Shown here piece by piece: positions 35,415 through 45,490 of a DNA stretch of 64,000 bases. This DNA comes from Gelidibacter maritimus. Lineage in GTDB: Bacteria; Bacteroidota; Bacteroidia; Flavobacteriales; Flavobacteriaceae. Below the pieces are notes generated by a model, which did no database searches, was not told where the DNA came from, and worked only from the letters and a program-made list of their open reading frames with translations. The stretch spans positions 473,007 to 537,006 of the forward strand of contig NZ_JACGLT010000002.1 of NCBI RefSeq assembly GCF_014062315.1, in the 5' to 3' direction. Positions within the stretch are counted from its first letter, which is position 1; each line of letters begins with the position of its first letter. A program made the position numbers and the translations under genes.

Positions 35415-37304
35415 ATGGTTGAACTATCAGGAATTGTCATATTAGGCATATTGGCGCAATGGGTAGCATGGAAGTTAAAAATTCCGGCTATTCTTCCCTT
35501 AATTTTAATAGGTCTTTTGGTAGGACCATTTGCCGCAGAATACCTTTCAAGCGATGGAACAAAATGGATTCAACCCATTTATAACGGCGAAAAAGGACTT
35601 TTCCCCGGTGAAAGTCTTTTTTACTTTGTCTCTCTTGCCATAAGCATTATTCTTTTTGAAGGCGGACTGACCTTACGCATGAAAGAGATCAAAAACATTG
35701 GACCGGTCATTACAAAATTGATTACGATAGGTTCCGCCGTCACGTTTTTTGGAGGCGCAGTAGCCGCACATTACATTTTTTATCTCAGCTGGGAAATGTC
35801 TTTTCTCTTTTCGGCATTGATTGTTGTTACAGGTCCAACCGTTATTACACCAATTCTACGACATATCCCGTTAAAACAGGATGTTTCGGCGGTTTTGAGA
35901 TGGGAAGGTATACTCATTGATCCTATTGGCGCTTTGGTTGCCGTATTGGTATTTGAGTTTATTAGTGTGGATGTAGGCGGTGCCTTTACCAAAACAGCAT
36001 TTATTGAGTTTGGAAAAATTGTATTATTTGGAAGTACGTTTGGATTTGCATTTGCCCACGGACTGAATTTTATAATGAACAAGCGTTTAATTCCTCATTA
36101 TTTACTCAATGTATTTGCTTTGGCGAGTGTGCTGGGTGTGTTTGTTTTGGCAGATGAATTTGCACATGAGTCCGGCTTATTGGCGGTAGTAGTCATGGGC
36201 ATGGTTTTGGGAAATTCCAATTCGCCTTATTTAAAAGAATTACTGTATTTTAAAGAATCTCTTAGCATCTTATTGGTATCCATTTTATTTATCTTGCTTG
36301 CTGCCAATATTAATATGGAAGATTTAAGATTGGTTCTCAATTGGAACATGGTTGCACTTTTTGCGGTAGTCGTTTTCGTATTACGCCCTATTGGGGTTTT
36401 GTGGAGCACCTATAATTCTTCTCTTAAATTCAATGAAAAGATTTTTATAAGTTGGGTAGGCCCACGAGGTATTGTAGCAGCAGGAATTGCATCATTATTT
36501 GGTTTGAAATTGGCGAAAAACGGGGTTCAAGATGCTGAATTTATCACGCCATTGGTATTCATGGTAGTATTGGGTACAGTGATCCTTAATGCTACAACAG
36601 CTAGATATCTGGCAAGAATATTAGGCGTATTTCTTAAGAAGGCAAATGCTATTTTAATTGTGGGTGCCTCCAAACCATCACGACTTATTGGTAATTATTT
36701 ACAAAAGAATGGAAGACGCGTGGTGATGCTTGATAACAATCAAAACAATATTGCAAAGGCAAAGGAATTAGGTTTGGAAGGAATTATATCTAATATCTAT
36801 GAGGCCTCTTTGGAGGATAATATTGAATTGAATGATATTGGCTATATCATAGCCTTAACAGGGAACTCTGATATTAATCAGTTTGCAATCTCCAGATTTG
36901 GTAAGGAATTTGGTCAGAATGGTGTCTTTAGACTGATTACTTCTGATGAATTAAGTGATCCAAATTTTGTGCCTAAAGAGCATATATTTATGCAAACGGA
37001 TGATTTTATTTCTCTTACCGAGACCACGAGAAAACATCCTGCCATTCATGAAATTGATATAATAGATAAAGAACATTACGAAAGTTTAATTGAGTTAAGC
37101 GGTCAAGATGATAATATTATTCCGTTATTTTTGAAGGATGAAGAGGGTGTGTTGCACATTATTGCAGAGATAAATAAAGATGACGAAAAATTTACTGAGG
37201 GATGGCAATTGGTTTATTTAGGAAAACCGTATGATGTTGAAAAAATTCAAAAAGAAAAGGTAGCAACCAAAGAAAAAGAAAAAGGCCCAACCGAAACCAG
37301 TTGA
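35415..37304 (+). CDS. monovalent cation:proton antiporter with RCK/TrkA-N domain
   Basis: This 629-residue protein has about 12 membrane spans (residues 1-400) with CPA1/NhaP features: PLILIGLLVGPFAAEYL, ALIVVTGPTVITPILR and SWVGPRGIVAAGIASLFGL. It is followed by a cytosolic nucleotide-binding RCK-like domain (about 410-530, starting ILIVGASKPSRLIGNYLQ) and a C-terminal regulatory tail rich in Lys and Glu. It probably exchanges Na+ or K+ for H+ for pH and salt homeostasis. The 3' end overlaps the glgC terminator hairpin. Confidence 0.92.
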   Translation: MVELSGIVILGILAQWVAWKLKIPAILPLILIGLLVGPFAAEYLSSDGTKWIQPIYNGEKGLFPGESLFYFVSLAISIILFEGGLTLRMKEIKNIGPVITKLITIGSAVTFFGGAVAAHYIFYLSWEMSFLFSALIVVTGPTVITPILRHIPLKQDVSAVLRWEGILIDPIGALVAVLVFEFISVDVGGAFTKTAFIEFGKIVLFGSTFGFAFAHGLNFIMNKRLIPHYLLNVFALASVLGVFVLADEFAHESGLLAVVVMGMVLGNSNSPYLKELLYFKESLSILLVSILFILLAANINMEDLRLVLNWNMVALFAVVVFVLRPIGVLWSTYNSSLKFNEKIFISWVGPRGIVAAGIASLFGLKLAKNGVQDAEFITPLVFMVVLGTVILNATTARYLARILGVFLKKANAILIVGASKPSRLIGNYLQKNGRRVVMLDNNQNNIAKAKELGLEGIISNIYEASLEDNIELNDIGYIIALTGNSDINQFAISRFGKEFGQNGVFRLITSDELSDPNFVPKEHIFMQTDDFISLTETTRKHPAIHEIDIIDKEHYESLIELSGQDDNIIPLFLKDEEGVLHIIAEINKDDEKFTEGWQLVYLGKPYDVEKIQKEKVATKEKEKGPTETS

Positions 37305-37308
37305 GCCC
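37270..37308 (-). terminator. intrinsic terminator of the glgAC operon
   Basis: On the minus strand GGGCTCAAC and GTTGGGCC form a stem, followed by TTTTTCTTTTTC. The hairpin overlaps the end of the convergent antiporter gene and lies about 20 nt after the glgC stop. Confidence 0.65.
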
Positions 37309-37327
37309 TATACTAAGATAAAATATT

Positions 37328-38596
37328 TTAGGTGTTAATGACCGTTCCATGGGGAATAATTGCACCTTTCTTGATGACAATAATACCCTCCTTAATGGCA
37401 TAGGTATCAGTTTCTGCATCTTTGGAGTTCTTGTCCACATTGATTCTTACATCATTTCCGATACAACAATTTTTGTCAATAATGGCATTTTTTATGAAGC
37501 ATCGTTTGCCAATACCCATAGGAATTTCTGTTGTTGATGTGACTTCAGATAGGGTTTGATAAACATCACTACCCATCATATAGGTATTGATAATAGTGGA
37601 ATCATTACCTATTCTTGCCCGAATTCCAATAACGGAATGTTCTATTTTAGCCGCGTTAATGATACAGCCTTCTGCAATAACTGCTTTATTTAAGGTCGTG
37701 CCACTTATTTTTGTGGTTGGCAGCATTCGCGCTCTGGTATAAATTCGTTTTTTATTGTTGAACAGATCAAATTCGGGAATTTCATCCGTAAGGCCCAAGT
37801 TGGCCTCAAAGAACGAATCAACATTTCCAATATCCGTCCAATAGCCTTCAAATGGATAGCTTAATGTTTTATGTTTGTCAATAGATTGCGGGATGATTTC
37901 TTTGCCAAAATCATTAGTATCAGGATTGTTCATAAGATCAATAAGCAGCTGTCTGTTAAAGATATAGATACCCATTGAAGCCAGATGATTTCGACCTTGA
38001 GCTTTCATTCCGTCGCTTACTTCAGAGGTCCAATCAGGTAACAAACTGGCGTCTGGTTTTTCTATAAATGATGTGATAATACTATTCTCATCAGTTTTTA
38101 AAATCCCAAAAGAAGTGGCATCTTTTTCTACCACGGGTAAAGTGGCAATGGTTATTTCGGCATTGCTTTCTTTATGCGCATCCAACATCTTATTGAAATC
38201 CATTTGGTATAATTGATCGCCAGATAATATCAAGGCATATTCAAAATCATGCTTTAGAAAATGATGCATATTCTGTCTTACAGCATCTGCGGTACCTTGA
38301 AACCAACTTGTACTGGTCATAGTTTGTTCCGCTGCCAAAACATCAACAAATGCTTGACTAAAGAAACTGAAATGGTATGTATTTTTGATGTGTTTGTTTA
38401 AGGAGGCCGAATTAAATTGCGTCAATACAAACATGCGTTTGATTTCCGAATTGATACAGTTGGAAATAGGGATATCCACCAACCTATATTTTCCCGCTAT
38501 GGGAACAGCCGGTTTTGATCGTGTTGCAGTAAGTGGATAAAGTCGAGAGCCTTGTCCACCACCTAAAATGATAGAAATTACTGAGTCGTGGTACAT
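37328..38596 (-). CDS. glgC: glucose-1-phosphate adenylyltransferase
   Basis: This 422-residue enzyme makes ADP-glucose, the donor for glycogen synthesis. The nucleotidyltransferase start is SIILGGGQGSRLYPLTATRS with the KPAVPIAGKYRLVDIP allosteric/substrate region. LILSGDQLYQMDF is the metal site and PFEGYWTDIGNVDSF the glucose-1-phosphate region. The C-terminal part is a left-handed beta helix typical of GlgC. It follows glgA with a 2-nt gap, forming a two-gene glycogen operon. Confidence 0.96.
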   Translation of the reverse strand: MYHDSVISIILGGGQGSRLYPLTATRSKPAVPIAGKYRLVDIPISNCINSEIKRMFVLTQFNSASLNKHIKNTYHFSFFSQAFVDVLAAEQTMTSTSWFQGTADAVRQNMHHFLKHDFEYALILSGDQLYQMDFNKMLDAHKESNAEITIATLPVVEKDATSFGILKTDENSIITSFIEKPDASLLPDWTSEVSDGMKAQGRNHLASMGIYIFNRQLLIDLMNNPDTNDFGKEIIPQSIDKHKTLSYPFEGYWTDIGNVDSFFEANLGLTDEIPEFDLFNNKKRIYTRARMLPTTKISGTTLNKAVIAEGCIINAAKIEHSVIGIRARIGNDSTIINTYMMGSDVYQTLSEVTSTTEIPMGIGKRCFIKNAIIDKNCCIGNDVRINVDKNSKDAETDTYAIKEGIIVIKKGAIIPHGTVINT

Positions 38597-38598
38597 AG

Positions 38599-40002
38599 TT
38601 ATTGAATTAATGAATTATAAAGGTTTAAGTAAGCTTGAGCTGAAGAATCCCAAGAATGGTCGATTTTCATGATTAAGTTACGATTTTTTTTGAATCTTTC
38701 ACTATCCTGATAAAAATTAATAGCCCGATAGATGGCAAAACTACCTTCATGAACAGTGGCCCCATCGTGTAAAACACCAAAACCATTATCATCAAAATCT
38801 TGAACAGTATCTTTCAAACCACCCACTTTATTGACAATAGGAACCGTACCGTAGCGTAAAGCATACATTTGGTTAAGACCACAGGGCTCTACACGTGATG
38901 GCATAACTAAAAAATCGGCCGCAGCGTAAACAATATGTGCCAAGCGTTCGTTATAGCCAATATAGTTATTGTAATATCCTGGATGTTGATATTTTAATTG
39001 GTCCAATTGATGTTCTACGGTAGAATCACCAGAACCCAACATGATAATAGATAAATTTTTATGAACAAGCGAGTTATGGAAAATTTCTGGTAACAAGTCG
39101 GCCCCTTTTTCTCCAACCAAACGCCCAATAAACGCAAATAATGGAAGCTCCGGATTGAGATTGAACTCTTTGCACAACCATTGTTTATTGGCTTTTTTAC
39201 CAGAGAGAACCGTTTTAATCGAATAGTTTTGAATAAGATTATCATCCGTAGCCGGATCCCAAACCTTATCGTCAATACCATTTAAAATGCCCACACATTT
39301 ACCGCTTTCGTAGCGTAACAAATCTTCCAAACCATTGGCAGCATATTTGAGTTCTTCCATGTAATTTGGAGATACTGTGGTTACTTTCCATGCGCATTTT
39401 ATGGCTGATGCTAGCGGATTTATAAGATGCTTCCAATCTAATAATCCAGCTTTAGAAAAATCAAAGGGTGGGATGAGGTGAATTTTGTTATGACTGAACC
39501 AGCCTTGGTATTGCCCGTTGTGAATGGTGACAACCGTTGGCGTCATTCTTAATTTATGATAGGCATAAGATTGTGACATCATAAATGGAATCAAGCCTGT
39601 GTGATGGTCATGGCAATGGACTATATCAGGTTGTTGCTTTAATTGTACCAACCAATCCAATGCGGCAATTTGAAAGCCTAAAAAACGCTCTGTATCATTT
39701 GAGGAATAGACATATTCCGTGTATAGCAAATCTGGAATATGAACAAGATAAAGATCATAACCCAAAGTGTTATCCTCCAATGTAAGAATGTCAAAATTAA
39801 AAGGCCTCCCTAAATTGAAACGGCCGTTAAAAACTCTTTTGAACGTATGGGTTTGGGTAAATTTATTATTATAAAAAGGCATGATGACACTGCTGGTCTC
39901 ACCCAATTTATTTTGATATTTTGGCAGCGCACCAACCACATCGCCCAAACCACCGACCTTGGCAATAGGATAGCATTCCGCACTGATATGATATATATTC
40001 AT
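38599..40002 (-). CDS. glgA: glycogen synthase (ADP-glucose type)
   Basis: This 467-residue GT5-family glucosyltransferase elongates alpha-1,4-glucan from ADP-glucose. The N-terminal IYHISAECYPIAKVGGLGDV carries the KxGGL donor-binding motif. IVHCHDHHTGLIPFMM, LFAFIGRLVGEKGADLLPEI and the C-terminal MPSRVEPCGLNQMYALRYG complete the fold. It is first in the operon with glgC. A palindrome-rich region lies upstream of its start and is the likely control region. Confidence 0.96.
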   Translation of the reverse strand: MNIYHISAECYPIAKVGGLGDVVGALPKYQNKLGETSSVIMPFYNNKFTQTHTFKRVFNGRFNLGRPFNFDILTLEDNTLGYDLYLVHIPDLLYTEYVYSSNDTERFLGFQIAALDWLVQLKQQPDIVHCHDHHTGLIPFMMSQSYAYHKLRMTPTVVTIHNGQYQGWFSHNKIHLIPPFDFSKAGLLDWKHLINPLASAIKCAWKVTTVSPNYMEELKYAANGLEDLLRYESGKCVGILNGIDDKVWDPATDDNLIQNYSIKTVLSGKKANKQWLCKEFNLNPELPLFAFIGRLVGEKGADLLPEIFHNSLVHKNLSIIMLGSGDSTVEHQLDQLKYQHPGYYNNYIGYNERLAHIVYAAADFLVMPSRVEPCGLNQMYALRYGTVPIVNKVGGLKDTVQDFDDNGFGVLHDGATVHEGSFAIYRAINFYQDSERFKKNRNLIMKIDHSWDSSAQAYLNLYNSLIQ

Positions 40003-40438
40003 TGGTTAGTTTTATAAGTTCTTTAAATCTACAAAATATTTGAGCATTTAACATACTTATAAAAAAAATAAATTTTTAAGACGATTGTTGTCACAAATAT
40101 CAATATTGGTGAATGTATTCATCAATTATCAGGTTATTTGGTGAATTAATTCACTAATATTGATGATTATAGGGATAAATTGAAGTAGACAAACCAATTT
40201 CCTCTCTTCTCCATATTCCTGCGTAGGCAGGAATCTAATCCTTTTACTTAAAACCTGAAGTTAGTTAGTGTTTTAGAAGACAAAGATTGCGTCTTAAATA
40301 CAAAATTCCTGCCTTCTCCATAATTAACGGAAAGCAGGAATCTTATACTTTTATTTAAGAAAAGAAATTGGTTTGAGCCAAACAAAACAAGTGTTGTCTT
40401 TTCATCATGAGGTTCCTGCCTTCGCAGGAACTGGTAGG
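40003..40438. repeat. intergenic region between glgA and lepA with three TTCCTGC/GCAGGAA hairpins
   Basis: Three inverted repeats share the arms TTCCTGC and GCAGGAA: 40215-40234, 40305-40341 (long loop) and 40412-40431. This is the dispersed hairpin commonly seen between flavobacterial genes. The last one lies just after the lepA stop and could act in 3'-end formation, although no T tract follows on either strand. No gene was found in this 436-nt stretch. Confidence 0.65.
40099..40164. promoter_or_regulatory. nested palindromes upstream of glgA, possible operator
   Basis: ATCAATATTGGTGAAT (40099-40114) and ATTCACTAATATTGAT (40149-40164) are inverted repeats with one mismatch. The right part also contains a perfect 14-nt palindrome GTGAATTAATTCAC (40141-40154). 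The block lies about 100-160 nt upstream of the glgA start and has a spaced two-half-site layout like a transcription factor operator. No regulator is encoded next to it. Confidence 0.5.
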
Positions 40439-42235
40439 TTAATCGTTCAATTTCAAAACAGCCATAAACGCCTGCTGTGGAATTTCAACGTTTCCTACCA
40501 ATCGCATCCGTTTTTTACCTTTTTTCTGTTTTTCAAGTAGTTTACGTTTACGAGAAATATCTCCACCATAACATTTTGCGGTCACATCCTTACGAAGTGC
40601 CTTGATGGTTTCCCTCGAAATAATTTTGGCACCAACCGCAGCCTGAATAGGAATATCAAACTGTTGACGTGGGATCAATTCTCTCAGTTTCTCGCACATT
40701 TTCTTTCCAATAGTTTGGGCATTATCAAAATGGATCAATGCTGAAAGTGCATCTACAGGTTGACCATTTAGTAAAATGTCCAAACGTACCAATTTGGAAA
40801 TTTTCATTCCGATTGGATGGTAATCAAATGAAGCATAGCCTTTTGAAACAGTTTTCAAACGGTCGTAGAAATCAAAAACGATTTCCGCCAAAGGCATTTC
40901 GAAAGTGAGTTCCACCCGCTCTGGAGTCAAATACGTTTGGTTAACTACAAGCCCTCTCTTTTCAATACAAAGCGACATGACGTTGCCCACAAAATCAGAT
41001 TTTGTAATGATAGTTGCTTTAATATAAGGTTCTTCAACTCTGTTAATAGTTGATGGATCCGGTAAGTCAGATGGGTTGTTGACGATTAATGGAACTTCGG
41101 GGTTTTTATTGGTATAAGCTTTGTAAGACACGTTGGGTACTGTAGTAATGACCGTCATATCAAATTCGCGTTCCAAACGTTCCTGGATGATTTCCATGTG
41201 AAGCATTCCCAAGAATCCACAACGGAATCCAAAACCTAATGCCGCTGAACTTTCTGGAAGAAAAACCAAGGAAGCATCATTGAGCTGTAGTTTTTCCATC
41301 GAATTTCGGAGCTCTTCAAAATCATCCGTATCTACTGGATAAATTCCCGCAAATACCATTGGTTTTACGTCTTCAAAACCCTCCACAATATTAGTAGTTG
41401 GATTTGCAAAATCGGTAATGGTATCCCCTACTTTTACTTCTTTTGCGGTTTTGATTCCTGTAATTAAATAACCAACATCGCCAGCTTTAACACTTTGTTT
41501 CGGGATTTGTGTGAGTTTTAATGTGCCCACTTCATCCGCATAATATTCTTTATCTGTAGCGATAAATTTAATTTTTTGTCCTTTTTTGATTTCACCATTA
41601 AATACTCTAAAATAGGTTTCGATACCTCTAAACGTATTATAAACAGAATCAAAGATCAGGGCTTGCAACGGAGCATCAACATCACCTTTTGGGGCAGGAA
41701 TGCGTTCAATTACTGCTGCCAAAATGTTGTCAACACCAAATCCTGTTTTCCCGCTGGCATGAATGACGTCTTCTGGTTTACAACCCAATAACTCGACAAT
41801 GTCATCTGTGACCTCTTCTGGATTGGCACTTGGTAAATCGACTTTGTTCAATATTGGAATAATTTCCAAATCATTCTCTAAAGCCAAATACAAGTTAGAA
41901 ATAGTTTGCGCCTGAATACTCTGTGCTGCATCAACAATCAATAAAGCACCTTCACAGGCTGCAATAGATCGAGAGACTTCATAGGAGAAATCAACGTGTC
42001 CAGGGGTATCAATCAGATTAAGTATATATTTTTCACCTTTATAGATATAATCCATTTGTATGGCGTGAGATTTTATGGTTATCCCTCGCTCACGTTCCAA
42101 ATCCATGCTATCAAGTAATTGATTTTGCTTCTCACGTTCGGTTACGGAGCCCGTAAAATCCAATAAGCGGTCTGCAAGCGTACTCTTACCATGGTCAATA
42201 TGTGCTATAATACAGAAATTTCTAATGTTCTTCAT
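40439..42235 (-). CDS. lepA: elongation factor 4 (LepA)
   Basis: This 598-residue translational GTPase promotes back-translocation or initiation-stage steps on the ribosome. G1 is [19 protein letters not shown]3 is [15 protein letters not shown] and G4 is [10 protein letters not shown]. The LepA-specific C-terminus includes [20 protein letters not shown] and [17 protein letters not shown]. Length is normal. A TATATTTG box lies 23 nt upstream. Confidence 0.97.
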   Translation of the reverse strand: MKNIRNFCIIAHIDHGKSTLADRLLDFTGSVTEREKQNQLLDSMDLERERGITIKSHAIQMDYIYKGEKYILNLIDTPGHVDFSYEVSRSIAACEGALLIVDAAQSIQAQTISNLYLALENDLEIIPILNKVDLPSANPEEVTDDIVELLGCKPEDVIHASGKTGFGVDNILAAVIERIPAPKGDVDAPLQALIFDSVYNTFRGIETYFRVFNGEIKKGQKIKFIATDKEYYADEVGTLKLTQIPKQSVKAGDVGYLITGIKTAKEVKVGDTITDFANPTTNIVEGFEDVKPMVFAGIYPVDTDDFEELRNSMEKLQLNDASLVFLPESSAALGFGFRCGFLGMLHMEIIQERLEREFDMTVITTVPNVSYKAYTNKNPEVPLIVNNPSDLPDPSTINRVEEPYIKATIITKSDFVGNVMSLCIEKRGLVVNQTYLTPERVELTFEMPLAEIVFDFYDRLKTVSKGYASFDYHPIGMKISKLVRLDILLNGQPVDALSALIHFDNAQTIGKKMCEKLRELIPRQQFDIPIQAAVGAKIISRETIKALRKDVTAKCYGGDISRKRKLLEKQKKGKKRMRLVGNVEIPQQAFMAVLKLND

Positions 42236-42258
42236 AAAAAAATGAGCTAACTAATCTG

Positions 42259-42266
42259 CAAATATA
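42259..42266 (-). promoter_or_regulatory. putative -7 box of lepA promoter
   Basis: On the minus strand this is TATATTTG, matching TAnnTTTG, 23 nt upstream of the lepA ATG. Confidence 0.42.
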
Positions 42267-42384
42267 ACTGATTTATTATGCTTTTGGATGATTTTTATTT
42301 ATCTAAAAACATTCATAACTACGGGAATACCGTAATTTTAATTCTAAAACAATTTATATATTGCGTATCTAAACCCAATTTAAT

Positions 42385-44811
42385 TTGAAAGACTTTTTTG
42401 ATACCTACTTACTATTATGCCTTATTCTTATATCCTCAATTGGTTTTGCTCAGGATTATGCTATTTCTGGAATTACAGGTGATATAGACGGACGGCCTGT
42501 TGCATTTGCGAATGTCATTTTAATGAAAGCAGTAGACTCCACCGTTGTTAAAGGCGTTTCAACTAATGAGAAGGGTTATTTTCGTCTTAATAAATTGGCT
42601 TCAGACACCTACCTTATGAGATTTAGTTTTATCGGATTTAACGATGTTTATAAATCAGTTATGGTGGATCAAGAGCTTGATTTGGGAGTCATTGTACTCC
42701 ATGAATCATCAGAAGAACTTGATGAGGTGAATATCATTGTTAAAAAACCAACGCTTAAGAAAGAAGTCGACCGTTTGATATTCAATGTTGAAAACACAGC
42801 GTTGATTGAGGGCAATATGTTTGATGTCCTAAAAAGCACCCCAGGTATCTTGGTGCTGGACAATAGCATTCAGGTAAAAAATGCCTCGCCTACGGTCTAT
42901 ATTAACGATAAAAAAGTGCATTTGAGTAATGAGGAGCTGGTTCAGTTGCTTGAGAGCTCATCGGCAAATTCTATTAAATCAGTTGAAGTCATTACCAATC
43001 CATCGGCCAAATATGATGCTGAAAGTGGTGCCGTGATCAATATTGTGATGAGTAAAAATTTGGTCACAGGATACCGGGGCAATGTTTTTGCGAATTTTAC
43101 TCAAGGTGTTTTTCCCAGATACGATGGAGGCATGAGCCACTTTTTCAAGAATGAAAAGATTGACTTTTTTGCCAATTACACCTATTCTCATGATAAAATC
43201 AATAGAGGTCAAGAGGATGTGATTAATTATTTGGACGGTGCCGGTAATATCGACCAAACATTTAAGTCCGAAACCAACCGAAACACCTGGTCAAGAACGC
43301 ATAATTTCAACTTCAATTTTGATTATAGCATTAACGAAAAAAATACTTTGAGTTTGTCTTCGAACATGTTGGTATTGCCTTATTTTGAATACAAGATTAA
43401 AAACAACACCGATGTTTATGATGCCAGCCAAAATTTGGATTATTATTTTGATGCCAATAATCTATCAGATGATGATAAATACAATTTAGGCTTTGATCTT
43501 GATTTTGTGCATCAATTTGAAAAAGCAGGAGAGAAGCTTTCGGCAAATGTTCATTTTACAACCTATAATTACAACCGGAATCAGAACGTAAAGAGTAACT
43601 ATTTTGATAGCGATAATAGCTTTTTAACAAGTACCGCTTACAGAACCGATAACCATCAAGATACTAAAATCTATACTGCAAAAGTTGATTATAACCTGCC
43701 TATAGGTGAAGCATCTTCTTTGGAGATTGGCGCCAAAGGATCCAACATTCAAAGTGCAAGTGACATCACACAATTTGATATTGTCAACGGAACTGAAACC
43801 ATTGATCCCAATAATACTAACGCTTTTGACTATGATGAAACCATTTATGCCGGTTATGTCAATTATGCTAAAGATTGGGAAAAGTTAAGTCTGACAGCGG
43901 GATTGCGAGCAGAAAAAACATTGGTTGAGGGTCATTCGGCTTTTGATAATGTTACCAATACACAAGATTATTTAGAGTGGTTTCCAACGGCGAGTTTAAA
44001 TTATGCGTTTTCAGATAGTTTTTCGCTTTATACCAACTATAAAAGAAGCATTGGAAGACCCGATTATCAAAGTTTGAATCCGTTTCAATTTTATTTGAAT
44101 GATGTGACTATTGTTACCGGAAATCCAAACTTGCAGCCCGTTGTGGTCAATAATGTGGTATTGGGGACTTCCTTAGGTCAAGGTGTTTACACGATTGAGG
44201 CTTATTATAAAACCTATGATAATAACATCTTTGAGTTGCCACTTCAGGATAATGTCAACAATATTGTGACCTACACACCTTTAAATCTTGATAAAACAGT
44301 AGAGTATGGCCTTGATTTTATCACCTTTTTCAACGTTGTTGATCGCTGGTCGGTCTATTTTGTGACGTCGTTCTATAACGCTGAAGATCAAGGTATAATT
44401 GATGGTTCTGAGTTTAAAAAGGACCAATGGTCAAATTACAGTGTCTTGAGCAACGATATTACGTTTTTAAAAGACCGCAGTTTGAATGCCAATTTCACTT
44501 TAGTTTATTTGAGTAAAAGCATTAGTGGCTTTAGAGAGGTCAAGGATATATTAATGTCCAATCTATCAATTTCGAAAAAGATTTTAAAGAATAAGGCCAC
44601 TATTTCATTAGTAGCTACAGATCTATTTAATACGCAAGATTTTGATATCAGATCACATTATTTGAACCAGAATAATTCCACCTTCTTTGACCAAGATACA
44701 CGGACCATTAAGTTAGGGTTTCGATACAATTTTGGAAACACAAACTTAGAGACCAACCAACGTCAGGTAATTGAAGCCGAAACGGAGCGTTTGGAGAAAA
44801 AGGAGAATTAA
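42385..44811 (+). CDS. TonB-dependent-receptor-like outer membrane beta-barrel protein
   Basis: This 808-residue protein starts with TTG at 42385, the only start in front of the signal peptide (KDFFDTYLLLCLILISSIGFAQ in two pieces). An N-terminal carboxypeptidase-like Ig domain (about 25-115) has GDIDGRPVAFANVILMKA and GYFRLNKLASDTYLMRF. A plug-like region (about 120-215) with SVEVITNPSAKYDAESGAVI precedes a PF14905-type barrel (about 240-790) ending NLETNQRQVIEAE. Its role is probably uptake or surface assembly; the ligand is unknown. No SusD partner is adjacent, so it is not a standard polysaccharide utilisation pair. Confidence 0.88.
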   Translation: MKDFFDTYLLLCLILISSIGFAQDYAISGITGDIDGRPVAFANVILMKAVDSTVVKGVSTNEKGYFRLNKLASDTYLMRFSFIGFNDVYKSVMVDQELDLGVIVLHESSEELDEVNIIVKKPTLKKEVDRLIFNVENTALIEGNMFDVLKSTPGILVLDNSIQVKNASPTVYINDKKVHLSNEELVQLLESSSANSIKSVEVITNPSAKYDAESGAVINIVMSKNLVTGYRGNVFANFTQGVFPRYDGGMSHFFKNEKIDFFANYTYSHDKINRGQEDVINYLDGAGNIDQTFKSETNRNTWSRTHNFNFNFDYSINEKNTLSLSSNMLVLPYFEYKIKNNTDVYDASQNLDYYFDANNLSDDDKYNLGFDLDFVHQFEKAGEKLSANVHFTTYNYNRNQNVKSNYFDSDNSFLTSTAYRTDNHQDTKIYTAKVDYNLPIGEASSLEIGAKGSNIQSASDITQFDIVNGTETIDPNNTNAFDYDETIYAGYVNYAKDWEKLSLTAGLRAEKTLVEGHSAFDNVTNTQDYLEWFPTASLNYAFSDSFSLYTNYKRSIGRPDYQSLNPFQFYLNDVTIVTGNPNLQPVVVNNVVLGTSLGQGVYTIEAYYKTYDNNIFELPLQDNVNNIVTYTPLNLDKTVEYGLDFITFFNVVDRWSVYFVTSFYNAEDQGIIDGSEFKKDQWSNYSVLSNDITFLKDRSLNANFTLVYLSKSISGFREVKDILMSNLSISKKILKNKATISLVATDLFNTQDFDIRSHYLNQNNSTFFDQDTRTIKLGFRYNFGNTNLETNQRQVIEAETERLEKKEN

Positions 44812-44880
44812 GTCTTTTGCAAATTTTACGTAATTTCAAACCTGTTTTCTATATCTTTATTAAAACTTAAATCGCTAAAT

Positions 44881-45102
44881 ATGACAACGATAACTGTTAA
44901 AAATGGCAGAAAACTATCCAAGACAAATTTTGACTCTTGGGAAGAAGTGCAAGCTGAACTCATATTGATGCAAGAAGATTTTGAACTTGGTAAAGACCAT
45001 GCGAGAATCTTAAAAGAGAGAGAAAATGAAGCCGATAGTGCAGTTGATAATGGTTATTCTTGGGAGGAGGTAAAAGCTGAGTTGCAAAGAAAAAATGCAT
45101 AG
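44881..45102 (+). CDS. putative antitoxin of a ParE/RelE-type toxin-antitoxin pair
   Basis: This 73-residue charged helical protein lies directly upstream of a ParE-like toxin and overlaps it by 8 nt, the usual type II layout. It contains an internal repeat: FDSWEEVQAELILM near the start and YSWEEVKAELQRK at the end. I do not recognise a classical DNA-binding fold. The antitoxin role is inferred from position and size. Confidence 0.7.
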   Translation: MTTITVKNGRKLSKTNFDSWEEVQAELILMQEDFELGKDHARILKERENEADSAVDNGYSWEEVKAELQRKNA

Positions 45103-45382
45103 GCTTTCATTTAGACCACTTGCCAAAGACGATATTCAAAATATTATCGATTACTATGATCTCATCAACCCAAAACTTGCAGATGCTTTTCTGCTCGAAC
45201 TAGAGGATTCAATACTTCACATTAAAAGTAGACCAGAAGCTTTTCAAAAACGTTTTGGAGAGATTAGATTGGTTTTCCTAAAATTTAAATTCGGCGTGTT
45301 TTATAAAATGTATGAAGAGAAAATAGTAGTTATAGCCATCCTTCATACAAGCAGAGATCCCATGATTTGGAAAAAGCGCTGA
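45095..45382 (+). CDS. type II toxin of the RelE/ParE family
   Basis: This 95-residue protein has the ParE/RelE fold pattern. RLSFRPLAKDDIQNIIDYYD is the N-terminal beta-helix, followed by a helical hairpin (NPKLADAFLLELEDSILHI) and a central RPEAFQKRFGEIRLVFLKFK. The C-terminal beta strands are FGVFYKMYEEKIVVIAILH. Such toxins inhibit gyrase (ParE) or cleave mRNA (RelE). HTSRDPMIW at the end resembles the ParE side. It is paired with the upstream antitoxin. Confidence 0.85.
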   Translation: MHRLSFRPLAKDDIQNIIDYYDLINPKLADAFLLELEDSILHIKSRPEAFQKRFGEIRLVFLKFKFGVFYKMYEEKIVVIAILHTSRDPMIWKKR

Positions 45383-45394
45383 TTTCTCAATCGG

Positions 45395-45490
45395 TTTAGT
45401 CCTGCCATTTTGCAACAAATAAGTTCGTATCCAGAAGAATTCTGTTTCAGAATGTCAATCCTTTCAGTCTTGCCATTCTGCAACAAATAA
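45395..45490. repeat. partial duplication of the 3' end of the PD40 gene
   Basis: About 25 nt at 45401-45426 (CCTGCCATTTTGCAACAAAT plus AAGTT) repeat the real 3' end of the PD40 gene at 45472-45497 (TTGCCATTCTGCAACAAATA plus AATTG). The outer copy is downstream of the stop codon and non-coding. Confidence 0.65.

Noticed and set aside
44881..45102. Ribbon-helix-helix regulator
   Set aside because: The sequence lacks a clear RHH beta-strand and helix pattern; only its position supports an antitoxin role.
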